DNA of 64,000 bases from Chrysaora quinquecirrha. Taxonomy: Eukaryota > Cnidaria > Scyphozoa > Semaeostomeae > Pelagiidae. Positions 1 to 11,800 of the stretch are shown here, piece by piece. The notes under the pieces were generated by a model. The model saw only the letters and a list, made by a program, of their open reading frames with translations. It searched no databases and was not told the origin of the DNA. Position 1 is the first letter of the stretch. Every line of letters begins with the position of its first letter. A program made the position numbers and the translations under genes. The stretch is from NCBI GenBank assembly GCA_014526335.1, contig JACTAT010000298.1:527001-591000 (forward strand), read 5' to 3'.

Positions 1-12
1 TATGTTATACAG

Positions 13-245
13 ACAATCTTGGACAAAATATTTGGGACAAGGCATTTTCTCCAAGGAATAAGGCCAATTCCATTGATTTTCTACTTCCATAACTTCAATT
101 CTCCCCCCTTTTACCCCCAAAACAATGTTGGTAGTAGAGCAAAACAACTTTTGTACGAAACAACATTGTAACGGGGGAGAAAGGGGAATCAATACATAGT
201 AGCAAAACTATTTAGGCCGTTCCAATATATTTTGTCCAAGATTGT
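13..245. mobile_element. small inverted-repeat element (MITE-like)
   Basis: A 19-bp terminal inverted repeat, ACAATCTTGGACAAAATAT, begins at 13 and its reverse complement ends at 245. The 233-bp body has no coding capacity. The sequence right of it reads straight into a tyrosine-recombinase fragment, so the element probably interrupted that gene. No convincing target-site duplication is visible, so the superfamily is not assigned. Confidence 0.6.
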
Positions 246-485
246 AGATGGATAAGGTCCCTATTAGAGAAATCAGGTATTAAAACATTCAAATCACATT
301 CAATGAGGGCAACCAGTTCCTCAAAAGTTTTCCAAATGGGATTAACAACTAAAGATATCTTAGACAGGGGTAATTGGAAAGGAATTTCGGTGTGGGAAAA
401 ACACTATCACAAAAAGATACAGTCTTCCTCTGAAATTTACACAACCACTTTGTTGGCATCAAGGAAAAGTGGTCAACCACATTAG
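246..485 (+). pseudogene. tyrosine recombinase C-terminal fragment (DIRS/Ngaro/Crypton type)
   Basis: The open frame upstream of the ATG at 303 reads through 246-302 and encodes the C-terminal catalytic part of a tyrosine recombinase. The H-x-x-R signature appears as HSMR (about 297-308), followed by a helix with DRGNW and then HYHK, whose Tyr is the likely nucleophile. Proteins of this kind integrate DIRS, Ngaro or Crypton elements. Only about 80 residues remain; the N-terminal two thirds, including the first catalytic Arg, are absent and the 233-bp element abuts the break. It is a dead remnant. Which of the three element classes it came from cannot be decided from this piece. Confidence 0.65.
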
Positions 486-521
486 CTTTGAAAAAGGCTG
501 ATCAACTAGGAGACTGGGCCC

Positions 522-660
522 TAGTTGAAACAGAAATCCTTGTTGATGCCAATTAAATCTTAAGATTTTATAGCAAATGAAATTCTTGAAATTTCTTAAA
601 GGCCGAAGGCCTAAAAAGAAATTAAGATTTCATGATTGTAAAATCTTAAGATTTAATTCC
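522..660. repeat. foldback repeat, copy 1
   Basis: A near-perfect palindrome centred on GGCCGAAGGCC (about 602-612) has arms of roughly 45 bp bounded by AATCTTAAGATTT on both sides. It is preceded by CAGAAATCCTTGTTGATGCC. The same flank and the same palindrome, with its interior inverted, recur at 1455-1580. Confidence 0.6.
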
Positions 661-779
661 CATCCGCCTACCCTACTTCAGTGAATACAGTCAGCATTAT
701 TTTAATCATAGGCGGAAGGGGATCCAGCAGAGGAAGAGGACGTACTCGAGGAAGAAGAGGGGGAAACTCCCAACAATAA

Positions 780-1300
780 AAGCAAGAATGTTGTCTACAA
801 ATTTCTTTGTGGCGGATGTTCCGCATCTTATGTCGGGGAAACTTCTCGGCATCTTTCAACACGAATGCGAGAGCATTTGGTCACGGCCAAAACTCGCATA
901 TTTTTAAACACTTAAATGAGTCCCCTTCTTGCCACCCTCTTAGCTCTGAGGATAGTTTCTCTATTCTTGACAGCGATAACAACAGCTTTTGTCTCAAGAT
1001 CAAGGAAGCGCTACATATCTCATGGGTCAAACCTACGCTTAACAAACAACTTTATCATTACAAATTGAATCTTTCTTTTTAATTACTTTTATTTTATTTC
1101 ATTCGTTATTATTTACTTATTCCCATTTGTACATTTATTTACCTTTAATGTTACCGTTCTGATTATTTACCTCACGTGTGTTATTAAGTTATGTAATACT
1201 TTATAGCTCTATTTAACCCTTGTAATATCTTGATTAGCTTGTAATAATTTTTGCAACTAAAGATGAACATAGAATGTTCGAAACATGTTTTGCCGGTTAA
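780..1300 (+). pseudogene. Penelope-like element, GIY-YIG endonuclease 3' fragment and tail
   Basis: The reading frame from about 790 gives a GIY-YIG-type start (VVYKFLC), then YVGET and the conserved TSRHLSTR, as in the endonuclease domain at the C terminus of Penelope-like reverse transcriptases. The frame shifts by one base near 888-893, after which FKHLNES, a Cys and KIKEA lead to the stop at about 1080. The domain would nick target DNA for retrotransposition; here it lacks the reverse transcriptase and is frameshifted. Downstream, 1262-1284 has a GAAC...GTTC hairpin followed by GAAAC, resembling the hammerhead-like motif known from Penelope elements. Confidence 0.75.
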
Positions 1301-1454
1301 AATTTGTCGTTTTTCTTTTGAAATTTCTAACAGCAAGAATTGATTTCATGATTATGGAAATAGCAATAAATAATTGAATTTTCTCTATTAGTGTTATTTC
1401 TTACATTTTTACGAATCGTTGACGTAAACCGCAAGGATAAATACCAGAATCCTG

Positions 1455-1580
1455 CTCCTTAGTTGGATCAGAAATCCTTGTTGATGCCAATTACAGCTTA
1501 AGATTTTGTAATCATGAAATCTTAATTTCTTTTTAGGCATTCGGCCCTTAAGAAATTTTGAGAATTTTCTACGTAAGGTC
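1455..1580. repeat. foldback repeat, copy 2 (interior inverted)
   Basis: It shares the flank CAGAAATCCTTGTTGATGCC with copy 1 at 522-660, but its body matches the reverse complement of copy 1 (CTTAAGATTTT, TCATGAAATCTTAATTTC, then GGCATTCGGCCC). The two copies flank the Penelope fragment as direct repeats with flipped interiors. Confidence 0.55.
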
Positions 1581-1598
1581 CTCCCAAGTATTCAAGCT

Positions 1599-2255
1599 TT
1601 GGAATCAATGGGAAAATTAAGAGAGATTTCTGGCTACACTAGAATGACCCTTGACAAGTTAGAAGGGATAAGGGCAGACTTAGTCAGACTAAATGCAAAG
1701 GGGCAAGAGTGGGGATTCCCGCAGCTTGTTGATGCATTATCCAAGTGGATAGAGAGAAACCCAATGAGCCATGAAACAAGAGAAAAAGTGTTTACAGCAA
1801 CACAAGGAAATTATCAGAGAAGGCCGTGTATTTATTGTGAGCCTAACCACAAATCAGTTGATCGCAAAAAAATTGAACAAGTTAACGAACGAAGAAATAT
1901 ACTCAGGCCGAAAAAATTGTGTTTTAATTGCACAGGGTCTGTACACCGAGCATCAGCATGTGAAAGTAAAGGGAGTTGTCGTTACTGCCAAGGGAAACAC
2001 CACACATCAGTTTGTGACAAAGTACAAAGAGAGGCTGAGGTTCTTCTGGTAACAGGTGAACAAAGTGTAATCTATCCAGTGGTTATTGTGAAAGTTGAAG
2101 GTGCAACCTGTAGAGAATTGCTGGACAAAGGGGCTGGAAAATTGCATGTGTCAAATAAGCTCATTGAGATTATCAGAAAGAAGCCAGTCAGAGAGGAATG
2201 CAGACAGATAGACATGATGATGTCTAGTGTGACAAGAGAAAATAGAAATCTATGA
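1599..2255 (+). pseudogene. BEL/Pao gag zinc-knuckle and protease region
   Basis: This 218-residue frame starts inside gag. Residues about 78-140 hold several Cys/His clusters: CIYC...HKSVD, CFNCTGSVHRASAC, then CRYCQGKHHTSVC. These nucleic-acid-binding knuckles are typical of BEL/Pao gag. Near residue 180 lies LLDKGAGKLHVS, where the retroviral-type aspartic protease should read D-S/T-G-A; the Lys in that position would inactivate it. The frame ends at a stop and the homologous product continues about 10 bases later in another frame. Confidence 0.8.
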
Positions 2256-2262
2256 AGTCAAG

Positions 2263-2568
2263 TTGAAGAATTTCAAAGCAACCTACAGTCTGAGTATTAA
2301 TGTAAGCAAAGTGGACCGGGGGGAGATCCTCAAAGTTCCAAATCCAAATTATGAGAGACTGATTACAGAATACACACACTTAAGAGGAAATCAAATGGAT
2401 GATAAAGACAAGAAAGATGATCTATCAATGCATGTAATCATAGGAGTGAGTGATTTTGCCAAAATAAGGACCCAAACCAAGACAAGGATAGGGAGATCAG
2501 GAGAAGCAATAGCGGAGCTGACCAACTTTGGTTTGACGAGTATGTCACCAGGACATGAACCAATCTAA
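2263..2568 (+). pseudogene. BEL/Pao pol, protease-to-RT linker
   Basis: This frame continues the BEL/Pao polyprotein after the protease (segments ILKVPNPNYERL and MHVIIGVSDFAKI), matching the DUF1758-like region between protease and reverse transcriptase. It ends at a stop just before the reverse-transcriptase frame at 2581. It is assigned by position and family resemblance; no catalytic residues lie here. Confidence 0.6.
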
Positions 2569-2580
2569 ACTAATGCTCTT

Positions 2581-3300
2581 TTGACAAGGACAAAAGAAGC
2601 TGAGCTTGAGAGATTGTGGTCTCTAGATGTTTTAGGCCTAGAAGAAAAGGGAGAAAGAAATCCAGTCCATCAAGTTTTCAACGAGCTGTTAGAACGTATC
2701 CCAAAAGGATGGTATCAAACAGGGTTAATTTGGAAAACCGGCATTCCAGAATTGCTCAATAATGAAATGGGAAGCAAAGTAAGACTGGCTAAACTAGTAG
2801 GGAGATTTAAGAAACAACCAGAACTCTTCCAAAAGTATGAAGAATTTATACAAGAACAAGAGCGACAGGGAATAATAGAGAAAGCATCTAAAAAGCAGAA
2901 CAAAGAAAACGAATTATATTTGCCTCATAAAGCAGTTGTTAGGGAGGGAGCCGAGAGCACCAAAGTTCAAATTGTATATGATGCATCCGCAAGATCAAGT
3001 GAAAATTCTTCCTCTCTCAATGACTGTTTGGAGCTTGGCCCACCTTTACAAAACCTTATTTGGGACATATTGACAAGAAACATAATGCATGGACAGCTAC
3101 TGGAGACGTAAAGCAAGCTTTTTTACAGATTCATATTCGTTTGACAGACCGGGATGTATCGAAATTCCATTGGCCAAGAGACAAAGATATCACAAGCCTG
3201 GAAGTGTACAGATTTTCAAGAGTCTATTTGGGCTTAATCAGGCACCGTTCATACTTGATACAACTTTGAGTAAACACCTGAGCGACTATGAAGATAACTG
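2581..3300 (+). pseudogene. BEL/Pao reverse transcriptase, N-terminal half
   Basis: The first frame (2581-3111) has YLPHKAVVRE, IVYDASARSSENSSSLNDCL and GPPLQNLIWDIL, conserved fingers/palm segments of Pao reverse transcriptases. A frame change near 3100 is followed by GDVKQAFLQI (the first catalytic Asp, at about 3105-3130) and KFHW. After about 3300 the similarity stops and the YVDD motif is absent. The enzyme would copy element RNA to DNA but is non-functional here. Confidence 0.8.
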
Positions 3301-3439
3301 ACCTGAAAGGGAGCTGAGATAGTTGAAGTAAAAAAAGAAGAGAGAAATGAAGACAGAAGTTTTGCCAAACAATAACTTGGAGCAACAGGCAGTGAAACGA
3401 AAATACTAGGAGTAAGATACTATCAGTATGAAAGACAAA

Positions 3440-3811
3440 AGAAAGAGACGGGTACTACAAGGACTTGCATCAATATACGACCCCTTGGGGCTTGTTGCCC
3501 CCATAACATTAGGCGGAAAATCAATTTGCAGAGAGATTTGTGAAGAACAACCAAATTGGGACTCAGAGTTACCAGAAAAGCTGAAAGAGAAGTAGATGAA
3601 ATGGATAAAATCCTTACCTGAGAAAGTTACATTGCCTCGAAGCATTCCAATTGGTGAATACTCAATGAATGAAATAGAGCTTCATGTATTTGCCGACGTA
3701 AGTGTGACAGGAGTTGCATCAGCTGTTTATGCTTATATCGTAACAGAAAAGGAAATCAACAAGGGCTTATTACCGCAAAAGCTCGAGTATAAAAGAAAGA
3801 CCTCACCCTAG
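3440..3811 (+). pseudogene. BEL/Pao post-RT region (Pao peptidase-type domain)
   Basis: Reading 3460-3590 gives LASIYDPLGLVAPITLGGK and EEQPNWDSELPEKL, continued after an in-frame stop near 3595 by MKWIKSLPEKVTLPRSIPI and ELHVFADVSVTGVASAVYAY. These are hallmark segments of the Pao retrotransposon domain (PF05380 type) between reverse transcriptase and integrase. FADVS probably corresponds to the RNase H-like strand. Stops and frame changes show decay. Confidence 0.75.
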
Positions 3812-4140
3812 ATTAGAGCTAATATCGGCTCATATAGCCGCAAATCTAGTTGATAATGTGAAAGAGACGCTGACAGGATATTCTATTACTGCAGTAATTG
3901 GTTGGCTTGGCAGCTTGGTTGCTTTGCAGTGGATAACAAGTGATAATAAATAGAAACAGTTTGTGAGCAGAGAGTAGCAGAGATAAGGAAAAGGATTATA
4001 TTCAGTGGAGACCTACCACAGAAAATTCTGCAGACATAGCCAGCAGAGGTTGTCATCCAAGCAAACTTTAAGACAACTGGCTCAAGGGTCCAGTCAGAGA
4101 AAGAGGCAAAAGCAGTAAGGTTGTGTCTGAAAACAGCAAT

Positions 4141-5130
4141 TCAAGATAGGGGCACCTTGGATCGGGTTCTTACGAATTTCGCCTTAAAGAAAGCAATCAG
4201 GATAATTGCATACTGAAAAGATTCATTGCAAACTGCAAAGTGAAGTCCAGTGAATGTACAAAGGGCCCGATAACGACCGAAGAGTTTCACCAAGCACAAG
4301 ATATGTGGATATTGAGTGTTCAAAGGAGACACGAAAATTCAGAGAAATTCAAAGAAAAACTACAGAGCATAGGGCTGAAAAGAAATGAAAAAGGTATCTA
4401 CGTTTGTCACGGAAGAATACAGGGGAAGAATCCAGTATTTCTACCAAGTTCAGCATTGTATACAGAGAAAGTATTAGCCAACGCTCTCCTCTCTACTTGG
4501 TTTGGAGGCGTAGGTCTCAAAACGGCCAAGGCAAGAGAGAACTATTGGATACCACGACTAAGGCAGTTTAATCAAAAGCTGCAATGCATGCAAAAGATTT
4601 CACGCCACACCGTCCAATACACCAAAACCTGGTCTATTACCAACGACCAGAACAGAAGGAAACAGACCATTCGAAGTAGTGGGTGTGGACTTTGTAGGTC
4701 CGATCAAGTACATAACAAAGAGGAAGACCGAAGGGAAAGCCTACACAATGATGTTCGCTGGTAGCTTAACAAGAGCCATCTAGATTGAGCTGCTTGAAGA
4801 TTCGACAGTAAACACATTCTTGCCAGCTCTTAAAAGGTTTATTGCAAGAAGAGGCAGACCAATAGCCTTCTATTCAGATAATGCCAAAAGCTTCAAGGCA
4901 GCTGCGAGCTGGATAGTCTATCTTGAAAGATAAATGGCTAAACGAGATTCGAGCTGATCGGTCCATTACCTGGTGGTTCAACATAAGTAAGGCACCCTGG
5001 TGGGGTGGATGATTCGAACGTATAATTGTATTGACGAAAACCTCTATGTATAAGGTTCTTGGAGAAGCAAGTATGAGATTCGATGAGTTGAAAGAGATAT
5101 TATTGGAGGTTGAGATGACTTTGAACAATA
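4141..5130 (+). pseudogene. BEL/Pao integrase
   Basis: The region 4240-4600 encodes the integrase N-terminal segment (VCHGRIQGKNPVFLPSSALYTEK, split here by decay, then ARENYWIPRLRQ). The core follows in a shifted frame with VDFVGPI (first Asp, about 4685) and SDNAKSF (second Asp, about 4880). The third acidic residue probably lies in FDELKEILLEVEMTLNNR near 5080. Several stops, for instance near 4800 and 4930, make it inactive. It would have joined element DNA to the host chromosome. Confidence 0.75.
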
Positions 5131-5140
5131 GGCGTGTAAC

Positions 5141-5472
5141 ATATATTAGCCTTTTAGTTTACTTCTTTTGTGGCTTTCGTGTTTGTGGGTTTTGGGTATT
5201 CTGTCCGTGTTAGTAATTTGAGTCCAGTCTGTGGCTTGACTTGTGTGTGTAGTTGTATTTCTTTTGTTTGTGTGGTTTTATTGCGTGTACGTTATGTAAC
5301 ATTTTTTAGTTGGTATGTGTCGCGTATTTTCAGTGAATGTGCTTTTCTGTGTTTAGAAAACAAGTTTAATAAATTAGTTATTTCTTAAGTATTCTTTGGC
5401 TGCATATCAGGGCAAGCAGGCAACGATACGTAAGTACTGTTTTGGTTTATTTTACCTATCTTTTTATTTCGT
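5141..5472. other. unassigned T-rich stretch
   Basis: No gene was recognised. A T/G-rich stretch ends in AATAAATTAG at about 5368, which could be a poly(A) signal of the upstream BEL/Pao copy or part of its 3' LTR. This cannot be tested because the other LTR is not visible and a gap follows. Confidence 0.3.
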
Positions 5473-5972
5473 NNNNNNNNNNNNNNNNNNNNNNNNNNNN
5501 NNNNNNNNNNNNNNNNNNNNNNNNNNNNNNNNNNNNNNNNNNNNNNNNNNNNNNNNNNNNNNNNNNNNNNNNNNNNNNNNNNNNNNNNNNNNNNNNNNNN
5601 NNNNNNNNNNNNNNNNNNNNNNNNNNNNNNNNNNNNNNNNNNNNNNNNNNNNNNNNNNNNNNNNNNNNNNNNNNNNNNNNNNNNNNNNNNNNNNNNNNNN
5701 NNNNNNNNNNNNNNNNNNNNNNNNNNNNNNNNNNNNNNNNNNNNNNNNNNNNNNNNNNNNNNNNNNNNNNNNNNNNNNNNNNNNNNNNNNNNNNNNNNNN
5801 NNNNNNNNNNNNNNNNNNNNNNNNNNNNNNNNNNNNNNNNNNNNNNNNNNNNNNNNNNNNNNNNNNNNNNNNNNNNNNNNNNNNNNNNNNNNNNNNNNNN
5901 NNNNNNNNNNNNNNNNNNNNNNNNNNNNNNNNNNNNNNNNNNNNNNNNNNNNNNNNNNNNNNNNNNNNNNNN
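5473..5972. other. assembly gap, 500 N
   Basis: Exactly 500 undetermined bases; the round number indicates a fixed-size scaffold placeholder and not a measured distance. Confidence 0.99.
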
Positions 5973-8619
5973 TGTATTTGGCAGAAGTTCTCGAAGCTCT
6001 TATTTATATAATTAGATTTTTTGGTCCAATCTGAAAATTCTCGAAGCCATTTGCATAATACATTTACTGAGACATGACTCAGTTGTTGTCGAGTAGATAC
6101 TTTTGTTCGAAAATCCCAAGGGAAGATCGGAGTAACTTGCTGATGAAATTTCACAAAATCGGTTGTGACCCGGTTGCCGTCCAAATGTTTACTAATAATA
6201 TTTTCGGTTGGTTGTCTATCAAAATATTATTCGGATTAGGAAAGAGAGAATAACGCAGGGGTTAATCCAAAACTTGGTTAAGGAGGCTGGTTACATGGGC
6301 AATAATATTGAGTGGCTATTATCATAATGATTGTTGTGCGGATGAAGATGATAATTACTATGCTTTGATGATGATGATGATGATCATGATCATGATGATG
6401 ATGTTGATGATAACGATAACCCTGCTTGCTTCAGAAACAACATGACTTAAATTAGCGGGGGTAAATCAAATACTGATGTATGCAATTCCGTAAATGAGAT
6501 TACTGCAATAATGAAAGTTGAAAAGAACTTCCAACTGACATTGTTGAGATAATTGCTGCTAAAGTCGTTGATAAAAGTTTTCTATGAAGGTAGCTTCAGG
6601 GGCTCACGAGACCAATCCCTTGTTGGACAAGGAGCTTTTCAGGCCGGAATTTCAGAAGCTGTAGTCGGTTTCAAGTGGCGAGCAATACGAAAGATAATCA
6701 TTTTCTGCTCATCAACATCATTGTCATCACCATCATCAGGACCGGATGTAAACACATCCCTTAACATAAAAGGAAATTTTGAAATTTTTGTTTTTAATGA
6801 TAGCAAATTTGTCAAATCCTCGCTCACAAAACCTTTTCACTTTTGATTAACTTTGACAAACAGTCCACTATTCACTAATTTTTACAGGCCTTTGCTTCAA
6901 AGTTTCCTTCCTTCGTTTGTGTTAAACCTTAAAGAATAATCATTAACTTTGTAGTCTAATTGAAAGTCGATGAAATATTCCTTGTTTTCCTGCCTAAATT
7001 AAGTTTTATGATTACTACTTTTTAGTTTTTAGATTATTAGTCAACCTTTTCAAAAATCTTGCGACCATTTTCCCGATGTGCACAATATGAACTTATTTTC
7101 AGTTATTATCCTAGTGCAGCAAAACTTTGCGCCAGGAGGTCTTTAACAAGGGGATGCTTAACGCTTTATTCCAAAACCACTTCCGTGTTCTCCCACAAAA
7201 CCAGCTGTTGTTTTCTTCTGTGTTGTCAGTTTCCTGCTTCCCTGGAACCCAAACGCGGCGGAAACAATAATTAGTCTAGTATCTTGTATGTTAATTCACT
7301 TTAATTGAAGTGATCATGTGCTACACTGGTAAATAGTTAACGAAGGTAATTAGGCTCTGGGATTAAGACTTGAATAAGGATAAGACTGTGCACGCTAGTG
7401 CACTAAGATAGAACAATTAATTGCTGAAATATTTTCTGCACAGGTTAGAGGGCCCTCCAGTTAGAAATTTTTATTCATTGAATAGAAGCATTTCAACCTC
7501 CTGATTCCGAATCTGCAATTATTTTCTTCGTATCTTATACCGTTTTGCTATTATAAACATTTGTACGCCAAAATGTTGAGTTGAATTGTTCTGACGAAAA
7601 TTTTAGGATTAAAAATTTGTGAATTATCACGTGTTCTCGGTTGTTTTCCGCTGTTGATGAAATTTTTTGGCCAGAATTTCAAAAGGTAAAACCAAGTGCA
7701 GCTGAAACTATCTGCTTTTATTTAGTTTCGTCTGAAGCTTTTATATAAAATGGAGAACAGTGTAGTTAAATAAAGGTATACTTTATTCAAGTCCTTGTGA
7801 AAAATTAAATTCTTCATACATGCTGCAACAAAGGACAGGAAGTTCCTATCATATTTGTCATAATTTGTAGACAAGCACATAGAAAATTCTAAAATGATAT
7901 TACATCGAAATATAGCCTTTTATTCAATAAAAACAATGACTTTGAAACTACAATTAAAAAAATGTCAAATACTTTCTGTTTTGCTCAAACTAAAGATTCT
8001 TGCGTTTTCTCAGTCGAAGTTCAAAATCTTGCCTTTGCGTCCTTCAAAATAAATAAATTTTTGCACCATATTCAGGATCTTTGGACAAAGAAATAACGAA
8101 CGAAGAATTCTGATTAAATCAACTACGCTCTACAATACTTTTATAAATTCTTGATTTCTGCGTTCAGTTCTTACTCCCATGAACTGAACTAGGCCACTCG
8201 TTGTTTTCCGACTGTGTTCGCGTTGATTGCGAAGAACGAAACCTGGCCCTTCCTGACGTAGCAATAGCCCTTCGTGACGACACAATAGCCCCGCTCTACG
8301 TCATGAAGGGCTTTTCCCGAGAAAAATTTCTCGTTTTTTGTCAGTAAATCGTTAATATAACAACAATAATAACAACAAAACAGTAAAAGATACGAGGAGA
8401 ATAATTGCAGATTTGATATCAGTAGGTTGAAGTGCATCTATTCGAAGAATAAACATTTTTGACTGGAGGGGCCCTTTAAAGAGAGAATTCTCATTGTGCT
8501 CGAAAGAAATCGTGAAAATTATTCTGAATTAGGTACTGTCCCATTTAGCGCGTTTAATTTTCACTACATGACCTCTGAAATTTTATATTATAATAATTTT
8601 CACTGTTGTTACATTACAG
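5973..8619. other. non-coding stretch upstream of the visible M13 exons
   Basis: No exon or element was recognised. A GAT-type microsatellite occupies about 6360-6425. I looked for the expected first extracellular M13 exon (Cys-rich start, FACG-type segment) and did not find it. An imperfect hairpin built from GAAGGGC/GCCCTTC segments lies near 8245-8320. Confidence 0.5.
6358..6425. repeat. (GAT)n microsatellite
   Basis: Imperfect trinucleotide run of GATGATGATGATGAT type with interspersed CATGAT and AACGAT. Confidence 0.8.
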
Positions 8620-8877
8620 AACTGAAATCCTTCGATAAATTAAAAGCAGCGTACGACTCGTGCATGAACGAAAACCATATGGATCGTTACGGAATCGCAG
8701 ATATAAAAAAGATATTAGCCCGTTATGGTCCTTGGCCTCTTGATCGTTCTTCGTGGGATGAAAAACTTGGAACTTTAAGAACCGTCTGAATAATATTGTA
8801 GTTAATCTCCTGTCAAGGCCTTTTTCTCTCTTACGGTGTTACTTGATCCCAAAAACGAGAGTTCCTATACTCTTTCG
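8620..8877 (+). CDS. M13 exon 1 of those visible (two 1-base frame breaks)
   Basis: Acceptor TTACAG at 8614-8619, donor GTATGT at 8878. It encodes [22 protein letters not shown] and SSWDE in one frame, then [12 protein letters not shown] in a second and [17 protein letters not shown] in a third. Both shifts fall at homopolymers (GGAAC near 8770 and the T5 run near 8821), each as if one base were lost. All three pieces match consecutive M13 segments, so this is one exon and not three. Confidence 0.8.
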
Positions 8878-11800
8878 GTATGTACAATGATGTTAAGGGT
8901 TTATTTTTACGTCCGATATTCAACAATTCTTTATGCTTTCTTTCGCAGTATAGAACTATATCGTTATTTTTTGTTTTTTTCCTTCAGGTTGTACAGCAAG
9001 GGCTGTATCTTCCGAGAGAATACTACATTTCGAAGAAAAAGCAAGAAAAACACGTATTTGTTTATTTTCAAAATTTCGCTATTTTATTAAAACTGTGATA
9101 TTTGATTTTCTTTGTTTCTCGATATGCTTGGATTTGTATAATTCAATTTTACAGGTGCGTAAAGTCTACTTCGATATGATGCTGAAGATAATGACATTAT
9201 TTGGGTATAACAGAGGAAATATGAGTGAAGACATACAGAAGGTATTGAATTTCGAGATTAAATTGGCTAAAGTATTTTTGCCAAAATCGTCGCTGAGAAA
9301 AACAGACAAAGTTTATAAAAAGATGTCATTGAAAGAATTGGGAAATCTCAACCCAGAGGTAGCTATTGATCTTTCTTGCTTATGTACATTTGACTGATGC
9401 GTAGACGTAAGAACCTAGGAGGCAGTAAGACCATGGTCCTGCAGGTTTTCAGAATTTGAAAACACTGGCTAGGTCGTAAAGAGTATTCTTGTCTTGAAGA
9501 ATGAGCAAAGTCTTATTCTTATTCTGAGTAATCTCTTACATGTCATATTCTCTTCTCTCTCATAGTTAAGCTCGGATGATTATTATAACAGTTTTCATAA
9601 GCAGGATTCTCAAACCAGAATTTTATGCAGAACTTTTCATCTTTTAAATGGTCTTCGACTAATGCTACCAGAACAGAACCTTTCCCTTTTTTCCATTTGT
9701 CTGTGAAACAAGATCTGTAGCGTTGAAACAAAATTGAAGAATGAAAATTAATGGGAAATGTTAACCAAACCCAAAAAACAAAGGTCCTTTGTCAAAATTT
9801 GAAAGCGAATGCACTGCATCTTCAGTTAACAAGACGTTGATGTGGTCAAAACCAGAGCGGGACTTGCAACTTTATATAAAAAGCCTAGGGAATAATGTAA
9901 TTTTTGTGGATTTTTGTCATGGAATTAAGTCGTTCGAGTCGTTTGAGTAGTTCGAGGTAATGCTGGTACAGCAGCAAAAGATGTATGTGTTGACTGAGAT
10001 GGAGGGTTATCTTGGGTATCTAAATCGAGATGGGAGACTTTAAGACGATCAAGACTAATGGTTTGTCGTTTGCCATTGATTTCCAAGGTGAAGTGCTTTG
10101 AATTGCGTTTTAAAACATGAAATGGACCATCACACGGAGACTGAAGAGGTTTACGAACACGGTCATTACGAACAAATACATGAGTGCAGTGAGTGAGATC
10201 TTTTGGGATGTGATGTGCAGGATCTTGTGAACGACGACAGACAGGACGAAGTTGTTGCATAAAAACATGTAAACGATCAGCATAACGGAAGGATCTAAAT
10301 CAGTTAAATCAGAAGTTGAGGAAAGGAATTCAGCAGGTAATCGAAGGGTAGTGCCATAAACAAGTTGAGCTGGAGAACGTTGTAAATCTTCTTTAACTGT
10401 AGTGCGAATGTTTAGTAATATTAAAGGAAGTGCTTCAGTCCATTTAGAAGGATCAGGCTGGGCTTTGAGTGCTGCTTTTAAGGTTCGATGTAAACGTTGA
10501 ACTATACGATGATATGATGTTCTGCGAATTCGTTTAGTGCCTAACGATATGGTTAGTTTGTGAAATAACAATGATTCAAATTGTGCACCGCGGTCAGTAG
10601 TAGTTATTGTGGATGGAACACCAAAAACAGAAATCCAGCGAGAAACAAAAGTTTGAGCAACAGTTTCAGCTGTAATATCAGATATTGGAATGGCTTCCTG
10701 CCAACGAGTAAAACGATCAATGCATGTAACTAGATAACGGTGTCCGTTTGAAGATGGTAAAGGGCCAACTATATCAAGATGAACATGGTCGAAACGAGCG
10801 TCTGGAGTGTGAAATTTGCCAAGAGGAGCGACAGTATGTCGTTGAACTTTTAATTTTGACACTGAATGCATGACTGAGTCCATTTTCGAACATCTTTATT
10901 AATCTTAGGCCATACGAATCGTTGAGTGATTAATTTCTGAGCAGCAGGAATTCCTGGGTGAGATGGTGAATGAAGTTGATCGAAGATTTCACGAAGAAAT
11001 GACGCAGGAACATACGGACGAGGATTATTAGTAGAAACATCACAAATAATAGTGCCAGAAGTGAGTGGTAAAGGCAATTCTTTAAGTTTGAGCAATAAAG
11101 ATTCATACAGTTTAGATAATTTCATTGTAGCTACTTCAGCCATGAAGAAAGTTCAGTACACCGGGAAACTTATTTATTTCAATAATTCAAAGTTTGCTTA
11201 TTTTTCCATTTTAATTTTCATAATTTGTTTAATCGATACCAAAAGAATCATCATACATCTGTGAGCGAATTCCTTTGCAATTTTTTGCAATTTTTATTTT
11301 AATTCTTGTACTTTAATGCCATTCATAATAGTCACCATTACCAAGTGGTCTTGTTAACTTTTTTATCCTGTTTGTTAATTTTAAAACATTTTGTCGAAAG
11401 TCATCTGCTGTTCCTTACTTAAGCAGTTAATCTCTATTGTTTCAACAGCAGAGTCATTGTTAAAAGATGAACATGTTGTCTGACTGTATGTGGCTGTTCC
11501 TCTTAAAACATTTTGGCGCAAACATTTCAGTTGCTCTGGAAATATTTTCTTTGAATTTCTTCAATTCCAAAAGCTGTTGCGTGCGAAGACTGTTTTTGTC
11601 GTCGAATTTCATGTTAATCTTTTAAACCTACTCTTGACTCGCTTGTCTGAACTATGTCATGCTTTTAGGTTATTGCTACCTAAATGTACGACTCTTAATG
11701 TTTCGTATTGCAGTTCAACAAGAAATACGTGATTAGCTAAGTTTTATGGTAATCCTTATTATAATATTCTAAATAGAATCGTCGTACAATTTTGCTGTTT

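Larger units (their letters stand above)
1590..5140 (+). mobile_element. BEL/Pao LTR retrotransposon body, decayed
   Basis: Gag-end zinc knuckles, protease, reverse transcriptase, Pao-type middle region and integrase occur in BEL/Pao order on one strand. The body is broken by many stops and frameshifts, and the part that should carry the YVDD active-site box is missing around 3300. No LTR pair could be delimited; the 3' side runs into unassigned sequence with a poly(A) signal near 5370 and then a gap. It is an old, inactive copy. Confidence 0.85.

Noticed and set aside
5396..6184. Long open frames across the N gap on both strands
   Set aside because: They consist of undetermined bases; only a few real codons lie at the edges.
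8818..8877. A separate small exon starting after CAAG at 8817
   Set aside because: It would need an impossible ~32-bp intron; the intervening bases encode conserved M13 residues in a third frame, so one exon with two indels fits better.
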